A stretch of DNA of 64,000 bases from Paenibacillus catalpae (GCF_900112695.1 NZ_FOMT01000002.1:440479-504478); one strand, 5' to 3'; counted from the first letter of the stretch, positions 26,423-35,711 are shown. A program made the numbers and translations. The notes: generated by a model not told the origin, from the sequence alone.

Positions 26423-27296
26423 TCCAAATCGTTTCCGGCTTAACCCCCAGCTCTCCGGCTATTAATTCAGCCGTGAGGCGCTGGGGCTTTTTGATTTTAC
26501 CGTTGCGAATCTTGGAGATGGTTGTAAGGGAAATAAGCGTGGACTGAGCCAGGGACGTCGCGGTAATGTTCTTGTTCAGCATAAGCATGCGGAGCTTGTA
26601 GGCGGCGTCTTCTTCCCGGGCCGGCTGCAATATTCCGGTCAGCAGGATGACGTAGCTTTTGAATTCTTTGTTGCCGGAGTAGAAGGGCTTAATCACAGCT
26701 GTTGTCATCCGCAATTGATCTCCAACGAATAGACGGATATCCGCATGTTCGGTTGTTCCGTGGGTACGCGAGTATTCCATGATGCGGCGAAGCGATTTGC
26801 GGCTTTCTTCCGCCACGTGGTCGAATACGACTTGATTAATCAGGTTGGCGCCCCGCTGTTTGAATGGGGAGTAATATCTGGTGGCGCTTGTAATCCGGAA
26901 TTGATCGGACACTCCAATGCTCATCAGAATCTGATTATCCATGGCGAATTCCTCGATATACTTCTCCTCTGAATAGTCTTTGCAGATAATAATATAGCAA
27001 GTTTGCTGGCTGGAGGGCAGCCGGCGGCAGGTGAATCGTACGGGAATAGACGCTGTTGTCTTGGAGATCAGCTCTTGTTCGACAGTCTGCTCGTTGTCGT
27101 CGCCAAGCTGAGTCATGAGTCCGCCAAACGTATATCCTCTTCTTAATAATCCGTCAGGATCGGCATCCGCCAATTCTGCTTTCTTATATCCGGTCAACTT
27201 AGTGAAGGCATAATTGATGTCACGTATATACCAGCGGTTATGCTCAAGCTCGACGATAAACATCGGATCAGCTAATAAATAAAACACATTATCCAT
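26403..27296 (-). CDS. PAS-domain regulator with C-terminal Cro/CI-type HTH
   Basis: A 297-residue protein. The first 105 residues form a PAS-like domain (INYAFTKLTGYKKAELADAD), and a second PAS-like region may span 110-220. The last 65 residues are a helix-turn-helix, LAQSTLISLTTISKIRNGKI, followed by GELGVKPETIWSGF. It is probably a cytoplasmic one-component sensor that binds a ligand or cofactor through PAS. Unlike most PAS-HTH proteins there is no sigma54 AAA domain. The gene ends inside the tandem repeat and is convergent with the chemoreceptor. Targets are unknown. Confidence 0.75.
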   Translation of the reverse strand: MDNVFYLLADPMFIVELEHNRWYIRDINYAFTKLTGYKKAELADADPDGLLRRGYTFGGLMTQLGDDNEQTVEQELISKTTASIPVRFTCRRLPSSQQTCYIIICKDYSEEKYIEEFAMDNQILMSIGVSDQFRITSATRYYSPFKQRGANLINQVVFDHVAEESRKSLRRIMEYSRTHGTTEHADIRLFVGDQLRMTTAVIKPFYSGNKEFKSYVILLTGILQPAREEDAAYKLRMLMLNKNITATSLAQSTLISLTTISKIRNGKIKKPQRLTAELIAGELGVKPETIWSGFKRY

Positions 27297-27490
27297 CGCT
27301 CTGTCACCTTCCTGGAAGTTATTGATTGGATCACCAATCTAATATAACATATAGTGTCAAGAAAACTAACGCGTAATAGTATAACTTAAATTATATAAAC
27401 TTTTGTTGAAATGACAACAGCTTTTAATCATAAATTTCGGTAAAGTTAGGGAATCCTAATATTCGAGAGCCTATTGAAGGAGATGAGACG

Positions 27491-27883
27491 ATGAGTTCGG
27501 CCATTTTATTTGATTTCGCAGACTCCTTTAGCGCTGCGCTGGCACGGGATACCCTGCAGGAGCTGGGTTATGAACCTCTCATGCATGAGGGGAACCGCCT
27601 TCATATTCATGTGGATGGAACCGATTTGACTTCAGCACTGGAAATTGCCATGTCTCACGGAGGTCAGCTGGTGGAACAGTCTGCGATCCAGAATGGGGCA
27701 GTCACTGATTCCGCGTATTCCATGAACGCGATCACGATTCCGGCACATATCGTCAATGAGGACTGGGTCGGGGCAGAGGAAGCCTCGGGGCTGCATAACC
27801 GGGATGATGATGCGGATACAAGCAATGAGTTTTTGCCCGATCCGGGAGAATACGGACATTTCTCCGGGGATGTACACATTTAA
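27491..27883 (+). CDS. Conserved-looking hypothetical protein (130 aa)
   Basis: Not recognised. The first half, SSAILFDFADSFSAALARDTLQE, has an alternating strand-helix pattern like a ferredoxin-type fold. The second half is acidic and rich in Asp/Glu/His, with LHNRDDDADTSNEFLPD. There is no signal peptide or membrane helix. A GGAG box stands 8 bases before the ATG. It is a single gene convergent with the flavoprotein gene, with a shared hairpin between. A metal-binding or spore-related role would be guesswork. Confidence 0.65.
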   Translation: MSSAILFDFADSFSAALARDTLQELGYEPLMHEGNRLHIHVDGTDLTSALEIAMSHGGQLVEQSAIQNGAVTDSAYSMNAITIPAHIVNEDWVGAEEASGLHNRDDDADTSNEFLPDPGEYGHFSGDVHI

Positions 27884-27897
27884 TCAAGGAAAAGGAA

Positions 27898-27938
27898 AAG
27901 CGCGGCGTCAGCTGCTTAAAGCAGCCGATGCCGCGCTT
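27898..27938. terminator. Hairpin terminator between convergent genes
   Basis: Arms AAGCGCGGC and GCCGCGCTT with an inner AGCTGC/GCAGC stem. It overlaps the 3' end of the flavoprotein gene. On the minus strand it is followed by CTTTTCCTTTTCC; the T tract on the plus strand is weak. Confidence 0.65.
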
Positions 27939-29188
27939 GTTCCTGCGCTGTGGCCCGTCGTAAATGCGGCCGTAATATTGTAGCCTCCCGTATAACCGTG
28001 GATATCGAGCACCTCTCCGCAGAAGTAAAGCCCCTGGACAAGCTTCGACTGCATCGTCTTCGGATCAATCTCCTTCAGATGTACTCCGCCCCCGGTTACA
28101 AAAGCTTCTTCGATTGATAAAGTCCCGTTTACAGCCACAGGGAATTGCTTTATTCGTTTTGCCAGCTCGCGCCATGGCTCTCTTGGAATATTATCGTACG
28201 TAATATCGCCGTTGATCTCGCATTGGTGGAGCAAAAGCTCCAGCAGCCGTTCCTGCAAATAGCCGCGCAGCACGTTTTTGATAGCCTTTTTAGGCTCGAG
28301 CTTGGACAGCTTTAAGGTCTCTTCGTAAATCTCCGCTTCCGATTGGCCAGGCATCAAATCAATAGTGACTAATACGGTACGTTTGCCGTCTTCGCTTTCA
28401 GAAGCTTTCTTAAGCTCCTTAACGACAAACTGGCTGCAGCGCAGCGCCGCAGGTCCCGATAAGCCAAAGTGGGTGAAGATCATATCTCCGTCATGGGAGA
28501 CAAGCTTCTTGTTCTTGGCATTCCAGACGGTAAGGGTAACATCGCGCAGCGACAATCCCTGCAGCTCCTTGCTCCGAATCCACGGCTCAGCCGACGTGAG
28601 AGGAACCTCCGTCGGGTACAGATCCGTAATCGTATGCCCGGCTTTTTTCGCCCATGGATAGCCGTCACCGGTGGAACCTGTATGAGGAACGGATTTGCCG
28701 CCCGTAGCGATAATAACGGCCTTGGTGTTGATGATTTCGTTAGAAGCAAGCCGGATGCCCGTAACAACACCGTCCTCGTACATCACTTCTTTCACCGGCA
28801 TATTCGTGCGGATCTCGACACCTTGCTCTCTCACCTTGCGGATCAATGCATCAACAACCGTCTTCGCCTTGTCTGACACTGGGAACATCCGTCCGCGGTC
28901 TTCTTCCTTCAAGGCAATGCCCATGCCTTCAAAAAAGGCGATAATCTCCCGGTTGCCGAATTGATTCAAGGCGCTGAACAGAAACCGCCCGTTTCCCGGA
29001 ATATTACGGATTAATTCATCCATTTCATTCGCGTTGGTTACATTGCACCGGCCTCCGCCGGAAATCCCCAGCTTGCGGCCGAGCTTGTCTCCTTTATCAA
29101 TGAGGAGGGTAGACGCGCCGGCTCCGCTGGCTGCCACAGCAGCCATCAATCCGGACGGTCCGCCGCCGATAATAATAACATCAAACAT
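27908..29188 (-). CDS. BaiN/HI0933-type NAD(P)/FAD-dependent oxidoreductase
   Basis: A flavoprotein of about 426 residues. [21 protein letters not shown] is the FAD fold, [18 protein letters not shown] the family signature, and [20 protein letters not shown] the C-terminal FAD contact. The family includes YtfP/YhiN and the bile-acid enzyme BaiN, and most members are of unknown substrate. The ATG at 29188 (MFDVIII) is chosen because AGGAG lies ten bases before it; an in-frame ATG at 29212 has no site. It is a lone gene. Confidence 0.88.
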   Translation of the reverse strand: MFDVIIIGGGPSGLMAAVAASGAGASTLLIDKGDKLGRKLGISGGGRCNVTNANEMDELIRNIPGNGRFLFSALNQFGNREIIAFFEGMGIALKEEDRGRMFPVSDKAKTVVDALIRKVREQGVEIRTNMPVKEVMYEDGVVTGIRLASNEIINTKAVIIATGGKSVPHTGSTGDGYPWAKKAGHTITDLYPTEVPLTSAEPWIRSKELQGLSLRDVTLTVWNAKNKKLVSHDGDMIFTHFGLSGPAALRCSQFVVKELKKASESEDGKRTVLVTIDLMPGQSEAEIYEETLKLSKLEPKKAIKNVLRGYLQERLLELLLHQCEINGDITYDNIPREPWRELAKRIKQFPVAVNGTLSIEEAFVTGGGVHLKEIDPKTMQSKLVQGLYFCGEVLDIHGYTGGYNITAAFTTGHSAGTSAASAALSS

Positions 29189-29329
29189 GGTTCGCATTGC
29201 TCCTGACTTCATACTTTTTCTTCTTTTTGTATTGTAACATTCTTTTTTGAAATTTAAGAATGCATAAGTTCATTTTTCCGCAAATGAAATATAATGATGA
29301 CAAGTTAACCTAAAAGGAGCGGAGCGCGG

Positions 29330-30166
29330 ATGAAACGGACGGACTGGCGGTTCAGCGGAGCAAACGGCACTGACATTTACGCAAGAGAGTGGCTTCCTGA
29401 CGGGAAAGAGCCAAAGGGCGTTATATGTATTGTGCACGGAATGGGTGAGCATGGGGAACGATATTCGGCGGTAGCGGAGAGACTGACGGGCGAAGGCTAT
29501 GCGGTGCTTGCCCATGATCAGGAGGGACATGGCCTTTCTGCCGGACAAAGGGGACATCTTTCATCTATAGAAACAGCTGTTCATAATGCGGGGCTCTTGC
29601 TGGAGCAAGCCGGAACGCGCCATCCGCAGCTTCCGTCCTTTCTTTACGGCCACAGCATGGGAGGCAATGTTGCCCTTAATTGCGCGCTTCGGCTGCAGCC
29701 AAACATCGAAGGTCTCATCCTGAGCAGTCCTTGGCTGCGGCTTGCCAAAGGCCCCAATGCTGTAATGAAGGCACTTGCCCGGCTTCTTGTGCGGGTTATG
29801 CCAAAGCTGTCGTTATCCACCGGGATCAGCCCGGATGATCTATATCGCCCAGGCTACGAGCACGCCATAACGTTCTTGGGCGATCCGTTATGCCATAGCT
29901 CCATCACGATCCGGACCTTCCATATCATGACCGATGCCGGCGAGTGGGCGATCGCGCATAGCAAGGAGCTTCAAGTTCCCGTATTGCTGCTGCATGGCAC
30001 GGGGGATAAGGTAACTTCCTTTGAAGCAAGCAAAGAGGTAGCGGAGCATCTCGGAGACAGGTGTAAATTTGTTGCGTATGAAGGCGGTTATCATGAGCTG
30101 CATAATGATATTTTTGCCGTACATTTATTAAATATTGTTACTAACTGGATAACTAGGCGATTGTAA
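29330..30166 (+). CDS. Alpha/beta hydrolase, monoacylglycerol-lipase-like
   Basis: A 278-residue cytoplasmic hydrolase. Features are the oxyanion HGMGEHGERY loop, the nucleophile elbow YGHSMGGNVAL (Ser), the acid in LLHGTGDKVTS (Asp) and the catalytic His in YEGGYHELHND. This layout matches the monoacylglycerol lipase / lysophospholipase group (B. subtilis YtpA type). AAAGGAGCG precedes the ATG. No operon partner was seen. The natural substrate is probably a lysolipid or monoglyceride but is not provable from sequence. Confidence 0.87.
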   Translation: MKRTDWRFSGANGTDIYAREWLPDGKEPKGVICIVHGMGEHGERYSAVAERLTGEGYAVLAHDQEGHGLSAGQRGHLSSIETAVHNAGLLLEQAGTRHPQLPSFLYGHSMGGNVALNCALRLQPNIEGLILSSPWLRLAKGPNAVMKALARLLVRVMPKLSLSTGISPDDLYRPGYEHAITFLGDPLCHSSITIRTFHIMTDAGEWAIAHSKELQVPVLLLHGTGDKVTSFEASKEVAEHLGDRCKFVAYEGGYHELHNDIFAVHLLNIVTNWITRRL

Positions 30167-30268
30167 AATACTGAGAGTTGTGATTTAATCGGACTATCAG
30201 ATGAATAGGTAAAGACAGGTTAATTTAATATAACATGAGTGATTCGTTGTTGGGGAGACTGATCGTCC

Positions 30269-31918
30269 GTGTTGAAAGAATTGATGTTACAATTCTTTAT
30301 TACGCTAGTACCTGCCTTTGCCTTCCAGTTATGGCATAATTCAAGCCGTAATTGGCGGAAAATTCCCGTGATGATGGGGTTATCCAACTGTGTGGCTATG
30401 GCACTTTGCATGATTTTTACGAAAGACTATCACGGATGCGAACTGAATTTCCGGCTTTTGCCCTTATTAATCGGTTCATTGTACGGAGGGCCCTACTATC
30501 TTCTATTATTAAGCGGCGTATATACGGCGCTTCGAATAGAATATCTCGATAGTATAGGGGAAACGGTTGTATTTGTTGTTTTTATCATTATATATATTGC
30601 CGTATTACTGGCTGTCCATGGTCCCTTCCAGCGGGCTGACCGGCGCCGCAAGATCAGGATCGTGATGATGCTCATTTCGGGCATGTGTGCTTTTGTTATC
30701 CTTTCTTTTGTCGTGGCCGTTGTCACGACCGGTATGCCCGTGACGTTGGAGTTTGTTCTGCTTACTCTTCTTACCGTTGTTATGACGATGATCTCGGCAT
30801 GGATCTCGGTCTACGCGGTAGAAAGCTTCAAGGAGAATGCCCAGCTGCATTATGAAGTGACGCGGATGTCTCTGAGCTACCAGCAGGAAGTGGAGAAGCT
30901 GGAGCAGTTTATTGATCAGACGAAGATTGCGGTCATTCTGGTGAATCAATATGGCAAAATCACTCATCTGAACGAGATGGGCGTTCAAATGCTCGCCGGT
31001 GGCCAAAATATCATCGGTCAATACTTCTATGATTTCTTTGGTGACGGAAAGCAGGATACGAATGTGAAGCTGCTTCGCGAGGCGCTTAATGGACATAGTC
31101 TAGTGCGGGAGCTTCCCCAAGTGGAGAACGGCCGGACCTTGCTGAAGACGGCCTTCTGCATTCGCAATCTGCAAACGGATGCAGTGACCGGGGCCGTTCT
31201 GACCGCGCATGATATTTCGGAATTGTCACTGCTCCGGAGCGAGGTGGGACGGATGGAGCGCCTCAGCCTGATTGGGCAGATGGCGGCCAGCATTACCCAC
31301 GAGATCCGTAATCCGATGGCCGTAATCCGCGGTTTCGTGCAGCTTATGCGGGAGCGAAGTCCGGATAATCAGCAGACCTACTTCGGGATTGTGATGGACG
31401 AGCTGGACCGGGCGAACACGATCATTAGCGACTTTCTGTCGCTAGCCCAAAACCGGGCGCTAACGATGGAGGAAGGCTCGCTGCATGATATTATCCGGGA
31501 AATGATTCCGCTCTTGAATGCGGATGCCAATCTGCGGGGCCAGACGATCGAAGTGGAGCTATGCGACTTTATTCCGTCCATTCAACTGAATGAGAAAGAG
31601 ATCAAGCAGCTGCTTCTGAACCTGGCGCGCAACGGTATGGAAGCAATGAACGAGAAGGGCTGTTTGTCGATACATACCTCTTACCTGGCCGATAAAGAAG
31701 AAATTGTGCTTCGGATACAAGATCAAGGCGTAGGCATATCCGAAGAGCAGAAGCAGCGTATCTTTGATCCGTTCTTCTCGACCAAGACGCAAGGAACAGG
31801 ACTTGGACTTCCTCTTTGCGTCAGCATCGCGGAGCGCCATAATGGGCGAATTGACGTTGAATCGGAGCAGGGAGTCGGAACGAGCTTTATCGTCTCGTTC
31901 ATCCGGCAGTCGGCGTGA
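30269..31918 (+). CDS. Membrane sensor histidine kinase (5TM, KinB-like)
   Basis: A 549-residue kinase with a GTG start (GGGGAG 11 bases upstream). About the first 190 residues form membrane helices of the 5TM-5TMR_LYT type. A coiled region and a PAS domain follow, then HisKA with SITHEIRNPMAVIRGFVQLM (phosphorylated His near 344). The HATPase domain has LLNLARNGMEAMNEKG, DQGVGISEEQKQRIFDPFF and TGLGLPLCVS. No response regulator is adjacent. The layout resembles sporulation kinases such as KinB that feed Spo0F, but this role is inferred. Confidence 0.88.
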   Translation: MLKELMLQFFITLVPAFAFQLWHNSSRNWRKIPVMMGLSNCVAMALCMIFTKDYHGCELNFRLLPLLIGSLYGGPYYLLLLSGVYTALRIEYLDSIGETVVFVVFIIIYIAVLLAVHGPFQRADRRRKIRIVMMLISGMCAFVILSFVVAVVTTGMPVTLEFVLLTLLTVVMTMISAWISVYAVESFKENAQLHYEVTRMSLSYQQEVEKLEQFIDQTKIAVILVNQYGKITHLNEMGVQMLAGGQNIIGQYFYDFFGDGKQDTNVKLLREALNGHSLVRELPQVENGRTLLKTAFCIRNLQTDAVTGAVLTAHDISELSLLRSEVGRMERLSLIGQMAASITHEIRNPMAVIRGFVQLMRERSPDNQQTYFGIVMDELDRANTIISDFLSLAQNRALTMEEGSLHDIIREMIPLLNADANLRGQTIEVELCDFIPSIQLNEKEIKQLLLNLARNGMEAMNEKGCLSIHTSYLADKEEIVLRIQDQGVGISEEQKQRIFDPFFSTKTQGTGLGLPLCVSIAERHNGRIDVESEQGVGTSFIVSFIRQSA

Positions 31919-31992
31919 GAAGGGACATAAAGCTTGTGCCTAACGTGCATACTATCGTTTGAAGATCAGTCATATACAGGAGGACTTCTACG

Positions 31993-32124
31993 ATGGCAAA
32001 AAACAAAAATGGCAACTCAATGGAGCAAACCGAGCAAGAAAACAAAAATAAAGCTGGGGCAGCCGCTCCAGGAGAAGCGGGCTTTGATAAAAAGCTGGAT
32101 GGGCCAAACCGCCCTTCGATTTAA
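31993..32124 (+). CDS. Small hydrophilic protein (43 aa)
   Basis: Short frame beginning MAKNKNGNSMEQTEQENKNK and ending FDKKLDGPNRPSI. AGGAGG (31978-31983) lies nine bases before the ATG, strong evidence that it is translated. It is rich in Lys, Asn, Gln and Glu with no hydrophobic core, like small spore-associated proteins, but I do not recognise the family. The next gene begins 11 bases on, so the two are probably co-transcribed. Confidence 0.65.
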   Translation: MAKNKNGNSMEQTEQENKNKAGAAAPGEAGFDKKLDGPNRPSI

Positions 32125-32135
32125 GGGTAAAGGTG

Positions 32136-32513
32136 ATGGGCAAGGGCAAAGAGGACGATCCGTCACTTGATCCGTTCGAAATCTCTTTTCTCCCGGAATT
32201 CCGTGAGGGCAGAGGCCCGCGCGAACCGTTCGTTAACGAGCATGGCGTTGTAATTGGGGATCATCATTATGATTCGCCGGACTCTCCGCTTAATCAGTGG
32301 AGTACCGACACGGACCCGGCCGTAATGGCGGGGGACCAGTGGGTTCATCCTTATAAGGATATCGGGTTTCTAACCGCCGAGAACCGGGATTATTTCGAAC
32401 GGGGAATTCCGCCTCAGGCGGGTATCTTTATGCATCAGGACAAGAATAGCGCTTACCGGGCAGGAGATCGTATTCCCAACTCGGAGGAAGTACAGCAAAA
32501 GCAACCGGAGTGA
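32136..32513 (+). CDS. DUF3905-like hypothetical protein
   Basis: About 125 residues. The segment DPFEISFLPEFREGRG is followed by VNEHGVVIGDHHYDSPDSPL and DPAVMAGDQWVHPYKDIGF, which I recall from the Bacillales family DUF3905; this was not checked. It is soluble and has no signal. Start at ATG 32136, with AAGGG eight bases before; a GTG at 32133 is an alternative. It shares an apparent transcript with the preceding 43-residue gene. The stop lies inside the loop of a terminator. Function unknown, possibly spore-related. Confidence 0.7.
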   Translation: MGKGKEDDPSLDPFEISFLPEFREGRGPREPFVNEHGVVIGDHHYDSPDSPLNQWSTDTDPAVMAGDQWVHPYKDIGFLTAENRDYFERGIPPQAGIFMHQDKNSAYRAGDRIPNSEEVQQKQPE

Positions 32514-32531
32514 GTGCGCTCCGGTTGCTTT
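32498..32531 (+). terminator. Terminator after DUF3905-like gene
   Basis: A 13-bp stem (32498-32510 with 32519-32531) whose loop holds the TGA stop, followed by ATTTT. Confidence 0.8.
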
Positions 32532-32554
32532 ATTTTCATAACGGGCGGTATAAT
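32525..32554 (+). promoter_or_regulatory. Promoter of the bacilliredoxin gene
   Basis: TTGCTT at 32525-32530, an 18-base spacer and a consensus TATAAT at 32549-32554, 41 bases before the start. The -35 overlaps the preceding terminator arm. Confidence 0.6.
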
Positions 32555-32594
32555 AGTAACTAAAATTAGGTTATTACAAAGGAGTGTGCTTCAA

Positions 32595-33029
32595 ATGTCG
32601 ATGTCATTTGAAAGATATATGCTGGATATGGTTCAACCTATGCGTGACGACTTGACCCGAATCGGGATCAAAGAGCTTCGTACCCCTGAAGAAGTAGCGG
32701 ATTCGCTGCCGGATGCAAAAGGAACAACTCTCGTAGTCGTTAACTCGGTTTGCGGCTGTGCTGCAGGTCAATGCCGTCCAGGCGTTGCTGAAGCTCTGCA
32801 GCATGACATTACACCAGATCACCTGTATACCGTATTTGCAGGTCAAGATAAAGAAGCAACGGCGAAAGCACGCGAGTACTTCGCGCCATACCCGCCATCT
32901 TCCCCGTCAATCGCTCTGATGAAAGACGGCGAGCTTGTGCATTTCATCGAACGTCATCAAATCGAGAACCGTTCCGCAGCGGAAATTGCGGCTGATCTGA
33001 CGAACGCATTTGACCGTTACTGCCGTTAA
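32595..33029 (+). CDS. Bacilliredoxin (BrxA/BrxB family)
   Basis: A 144-residue thioredoxin-like protein with the CGC active site at residues 53-55 in NSVCGCAAGQCRPG. It removes bacillithiol from S-bacillithiolated proteins after oxidative stress, in the cytoplasm. Length and motif fit B. subtilis YphP/YqiW. Start at ATG 32595, with AAAGGAG upstream; a second ATG at 32601 is possible. A consensus promoter precedes it. The NAD synthetase gene follows 31 bases later. Confidence 0.93.
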   Translation: MSMSFERYMLDMVQPMRDDLTRIGIKELRTPEEVADSLPDAKGTTLVVVNSVCGCAAGQCRPGVAEALQHDITPDHLYTVFAGQDKEATAKAREYFAPYPPSSPSIALMKDGELVHFIERHQIENRSAAEIAADLTNAFDRYCR

Positions 33030-33060
33030 TCGGCAGTTGGAGCAGGGAGAGACAAGTGCT

Positions 33061-33870
33061 ATGAGTTTACAACAGGAAATAATCGAGCGCTTCGGCGTCC
33101 AGTCGGAGATTGATCCCGCTGCGGAAATCCGGAAGCGCGTTGACTTCTTGAAGGAGTACGTTAAGAAGTCGGGCACAACGGGCCTATTGATTGCGATTAG
33201 CGGCGGTATCGACAGCGCGGTTACGACTGGCCTGTGCAAGATGGCAACGGATGAATTGTCTGCTGAGACCGGCCGGGAATATATGACGCTCGGCGTATTT
33301 CAGCCTTATGGGGAGCAAGTGGATATTCAGGACAGCTATGCTACAGCGGAAGCCTTCCATCTGAAGCATAAGGTGGAGACGAATATTGGCGAAGCGGTGG
33401 ATGAGATTGCGCTTGAGACCGAGCATGCGCTCAAGGCAATCGGAATCTCGCGTCACTTAAGCCGCGGCGGCAAGGGCAATGTAAAGGCAAGAACGCGGAT
33501 GGTTGTTCAATACGCGCTTGCTTTTGACCTTAATTTGCTTGTTGTTGGTACGGATCATGCGTCCGAGGCGATCACCGGCTTCTTCACGAAATGGGGCGAC
33601 GGTGCGGTCGATATTACGCCGCTCAGCTCGCTGAACAAACGCCAGGTCCGCCAGCTCGCAAGCGTGCTTGGCGTACCGCAAAGTATTCTCGACAAAGCAC
33701 CAACCGCAGGGCTTTGGGATGGACAGACCGACGAGTCGGAGCTGGGCATTCTCTATGACGAGAACAGCGCTTATCTCGAAGGGAAAGAAATCGGAGCGGA
33801 AGCGAAAGCGAAGCTCGAGAAGCAATATCTGCGTACTGAGCATAAGCGTTCCCCGATTCCGGGAATCTGA
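33061..33870 (+). CDS. nadE: Ammonia-dependent NAD synthetase
   Basis: A 269-residue N-type ATP pyrophosphatase. The PP-loop is LIAISGGIDSAVTTGL; KGNVKARTRMVVQYALA, VVGTDHASEAITGFFTKWGDG and KAPTAGLWDGQTDE are all family marks. It converts deamido-NAD and ammonia to NAD. No glutaminase domain is present, so it uses free ammonia. Start ATG 33061, with AGGGAGAG upstream. It follows the bacilliredoxin gene and is probably co-transcribed with it. Confidence 0.95.
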   Translation: MSLQQEIIERFGVQSEIDPAAEIRKRVDFLKEYVKKSGTTGLLIAISGGIDSAVTTGLCKMATDELSAETGREYMTLGVFQPYGEQVDIQDSYATAEAFHLKHKVETNIGEAVDEIALETEHALKAIGISRHLSRGGKGNVKARTRMVVQYALAFDLNLLVVGTDHASEAITGFFTKWGDGAVDITPLSSLNKRQVRQLASVLGVPQSILDKAPTAGLWDGQTDESELGILYDENSAYLEGKEIGAEAKAKLEKQYLRTEHKRSPIPGI

Positions 33871-33878
33871 TCCAGACG

Positions 33879-34271
33879 ATGATTGCAGGGATCGGGCATG
33901 ATGTGACGGACATGGACCGGATTACCGTGCTGCTTGCGGGCAAAGCGGGTGAACGGTTCCTGAACCGCATATTGACGAGTCGGGAACGGGATCTAGCCGG
34001 CAGCTATGAGAGCAAGCGTCTGGCGCAATTTACGGCAGGAAGATTTGCGGCGAAGGAAGCTGTGGTCAAGGCTTTAGGCTGCGGGATCGGAGCCAAGGTC
34101 GGCTTTGCCGATATTGATATTTTGCGCGGACCTGAGGGGAAACCGGAATGTTATTTGTCCGGGGCAGCCTGGGAGCGGCTTGAATTGGCGTCTGAGAGGT
34201 ACCGTATTCATATTACGATTACACATGATCGCACAATCGCATCTGCAGTAGCGATTATGGAACAGATATAA
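33879..34271 (+). CDS. Holo-ACP synthase (AcpS-type phosphopantetheinyl transferase)
   Basis: A 130-residue protein. GIGHDVTDMDRI carries the metal-binding aspartate, FAAKEAVVKALGCGI the catalytic Glu-Lys signature, and ITITHDRTIASAVAI the C-terminal strand. AcpS transfers 4'-phosphopantetheine from CoA to acyl carrier protein. The ribosome site is weak and the gene begins eight bases after nadE, suggesting coupling. Bacteria usually have acpS next to alr, so this may be a second copy. Confidence 0.85.
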   Translation: MIAGIGHDVTDMDRITVLLAGKAGERFLNRILTSRERDLAGSYESKRLAQFTAGRFAAKEAVVKALGCGIGAKVGFADIDILRGPEGKPECYLSGAAWERLELASERYRIHITITHDRTIASAVAIMEQI

Positions 34272-34272
34272 T

Positions 34273-34330
34273 AGAAAAAGGCTGATCGTCAAGCGGCTGC
34301 TGGAGCTGCTTATCGGATCAGCCTTTTTCT
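34273..34330. terminator. Terminator between acpS-like and cytochrome c genes
   Basis: A 15-bp stem (34273-34287 with 34316-34330) around a 28-base loop, with A and T tracts on the two arms, so both convergent genes can use it. Confidence 0.8.
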
Positions 34331-34347
34331 GTTTGTATAACGGAAGG

Positions 34348-34686
34348 CTACTTCTTGCCTGCAAGCCAAGCGGCAAGGCCGGCAATCTGCTCGTCCGTCA
34401 GACGTTCTTCGAAGGGCGGCATAGAGCCTCCGCCATGCTTGATTTGCTCAGCCATTTCCTGTTCGGTCATACGTGCGCCAACCTGCTGCAGGTTGGTCTG
34501 CGCTCCCATTCGTCCTTGCAGGTCAGAGCCGTGACAGCTGACACAATTCGCTTTGTAGACAGCTCCTGTCTTCTCCGGTGCATCCATATGACGGGTTGAG
34601 ATGGAAGATCCGTTGCTGCCGCTATTCCCGCAGCCTGCAAGAAGAACAGCAACCGTGGCAGCGGCGACTAAGGATTTTATAAACAT
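34348..34686 (-). CDS. cccB: Membrane-anchored cytochrome c (c551-type lipoprotein)
   Basis: A 112-residue lipoprotein. The signal ends in LLAGC (lipid-modified Cys19), a Ser/Gly/Asn linker follows, and the heme site CVSCH is at 48-52. A methionine ligand sits in GGGSMPPFEE, and the end is DEQIAGLAAWLAGKK. It carries electrons on the outer face of the membrane, as B. subtilis c551 (CccB) does to the caa3 oxidase. It is a single gene. The symbol is by family resemblance. Confidence 0.88.
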   Translation of the reverse strand: MFIKSLVAAATVAVLLAGCGNSGSNGSSISTRHMDAPEKTGAVYKANCVSCHGSDLQGRMGAQTNLQQVGARMTEQEMAEQIKHGGGSMPPFEERLTDEQIAGLAAWLAGKK

Positions 34687-34823
34687 GTACAGTTCCTTCT
34701 TTCTTATGTCCAGTTTAAAATAAATCTAAATAGATGATTTAACTTCCAATATGATTTTGTCGCCATAGCTTATATAATAGAGTAAATAATTTGCGAAAAC
34801 TAGACAAGACAACAGGGGTAGTC

Positions 34824-35711
34824 ATGGATACGAATGAAAGAATATTACAACGGCAAATTGCTCTGCTTGATCCAGAGGTTATTATGGCTGCTTATTCCGT
34901 GAAAGATGTTGGCTGGACCGACAATCGGGACGGTATCGACTTTTATCGGTTTTGTTATTTGCAAGAAGGAACAGCCGTTGTGATAATGAATGGCAAGACC
35001 TATGACGTAGAACCAAAGAAATTGTATTTGTTACGGCCTAAATTGTTTGAAACCTATGAAGTAATCATGCAGAAGAAAGCAAAGATTTACTGGTGCAATT
35101 TCCGGGTGGAAACACAGGATTTTAAGTATATCAAGCTGCTCAGGCTGCCGCTTTCCTCCTCTATTCCAATTGAGGATGAGCAGTATGTGATCAGCATTGT
35201 AGAGCGGATGATTCAGGCCCATTCTCAAGAGACGATTACCAGCAGCTTGAAATTAAAAGCAGCAATACTGGAGTTATTGTCTTATTACATTGATAACAGT
35301 GCATTAAGGCTATCCAAGGATCCTTATTATGAATGCCTTGAAGGCGGAGCGAAATGGACCGAAGTCATTGATTACATCGAGAAGAATTTGCACCATAACA
35401 TTCAGATTGAAGATTTGGCAAAGGTAGCGTATCTTCATCCGAACTATTTGATTACGTCTTTCCGAACGATTATGGGCTGCTCCCCTATCCAATATGTAAC
35501 GGAGCGGCGTCTGGAGCTGGCGAAGAAGCTGCTGAAGGAGACCGATCTCCCGATTTCCGAAATTGCAGGCAGGGTGGGGATGCTTAATCATTATCTGCCG
35601 AGACTGCTCAAGCGACAGACGGGAATTACTCCTAAGCAATATCGTCGCTTTATGCGGGCTGAACTTTTAAGGGCGCAAGAAGGCAAGGTAAATAAAGAGG
35701 TGACAGAATAG
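34824..35711 (+). CDS. AraC-family transcriptional regulator
   Basis: About 295 residues. An N-terminal cupin-like sensing half (FYRFCYLQEGTAVVIMNGKTY) is followed by a C-terminal pair of helix-turn-helix motifs: IEDLAKVAYLHPNYLITSFR and ISEIAGRVGMLNHYLPRLLK, then GITPKQYRR. ATG 34824 has AGGGG upstream and is preferred over a TTG at 34791. The second HTH reads MLNHYLP where FxDxxYF is usual, so it may be weakened. The stop overlaps the first base of mutY. Ligand and targets are unknown. Confidence 0.85.
   Translation: MDTNERILQRQIALLDPEVIMAAYSVKDVGWTDNRDGIDFYRFCYLQEGTAVVIMNGKTYDVEPKKLYLLRPKLFETYEVIMQKKAKIYWCNFRVETQDFKYIKLLRLPLSSSIPIEDEQYVISIVERMIQAHSQETITSSLKLKAAILELLSYYIDNSALRLSKDPYYECLEGGAKWTEVIDYIEKNLHHNIQIEDLAKVAYLHPNYLITSFRTIMGCSPIQYVTERRLELAKKLLKETDLPISEIAGRVGMLNHYLPRLLKRQTGITPKQYRRFMRAELLRAQEGKVNKEVTE

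Noticed and set aside
27355..27371. GlnR/TnrA box TGTCA-N7-TAACG upstream of the PAS-HTH gene
   Set aside because: The last base mismatches and neither neighbouring gene has a nitrogen role; could be chance in an AT-rich gap.
33879..34271. AcpS-like gene as part of the diaminopropionate system
   Set aside because: It is 30 kb from the trio, follows nadE closely and matches the primary-metabolism AcpS type.
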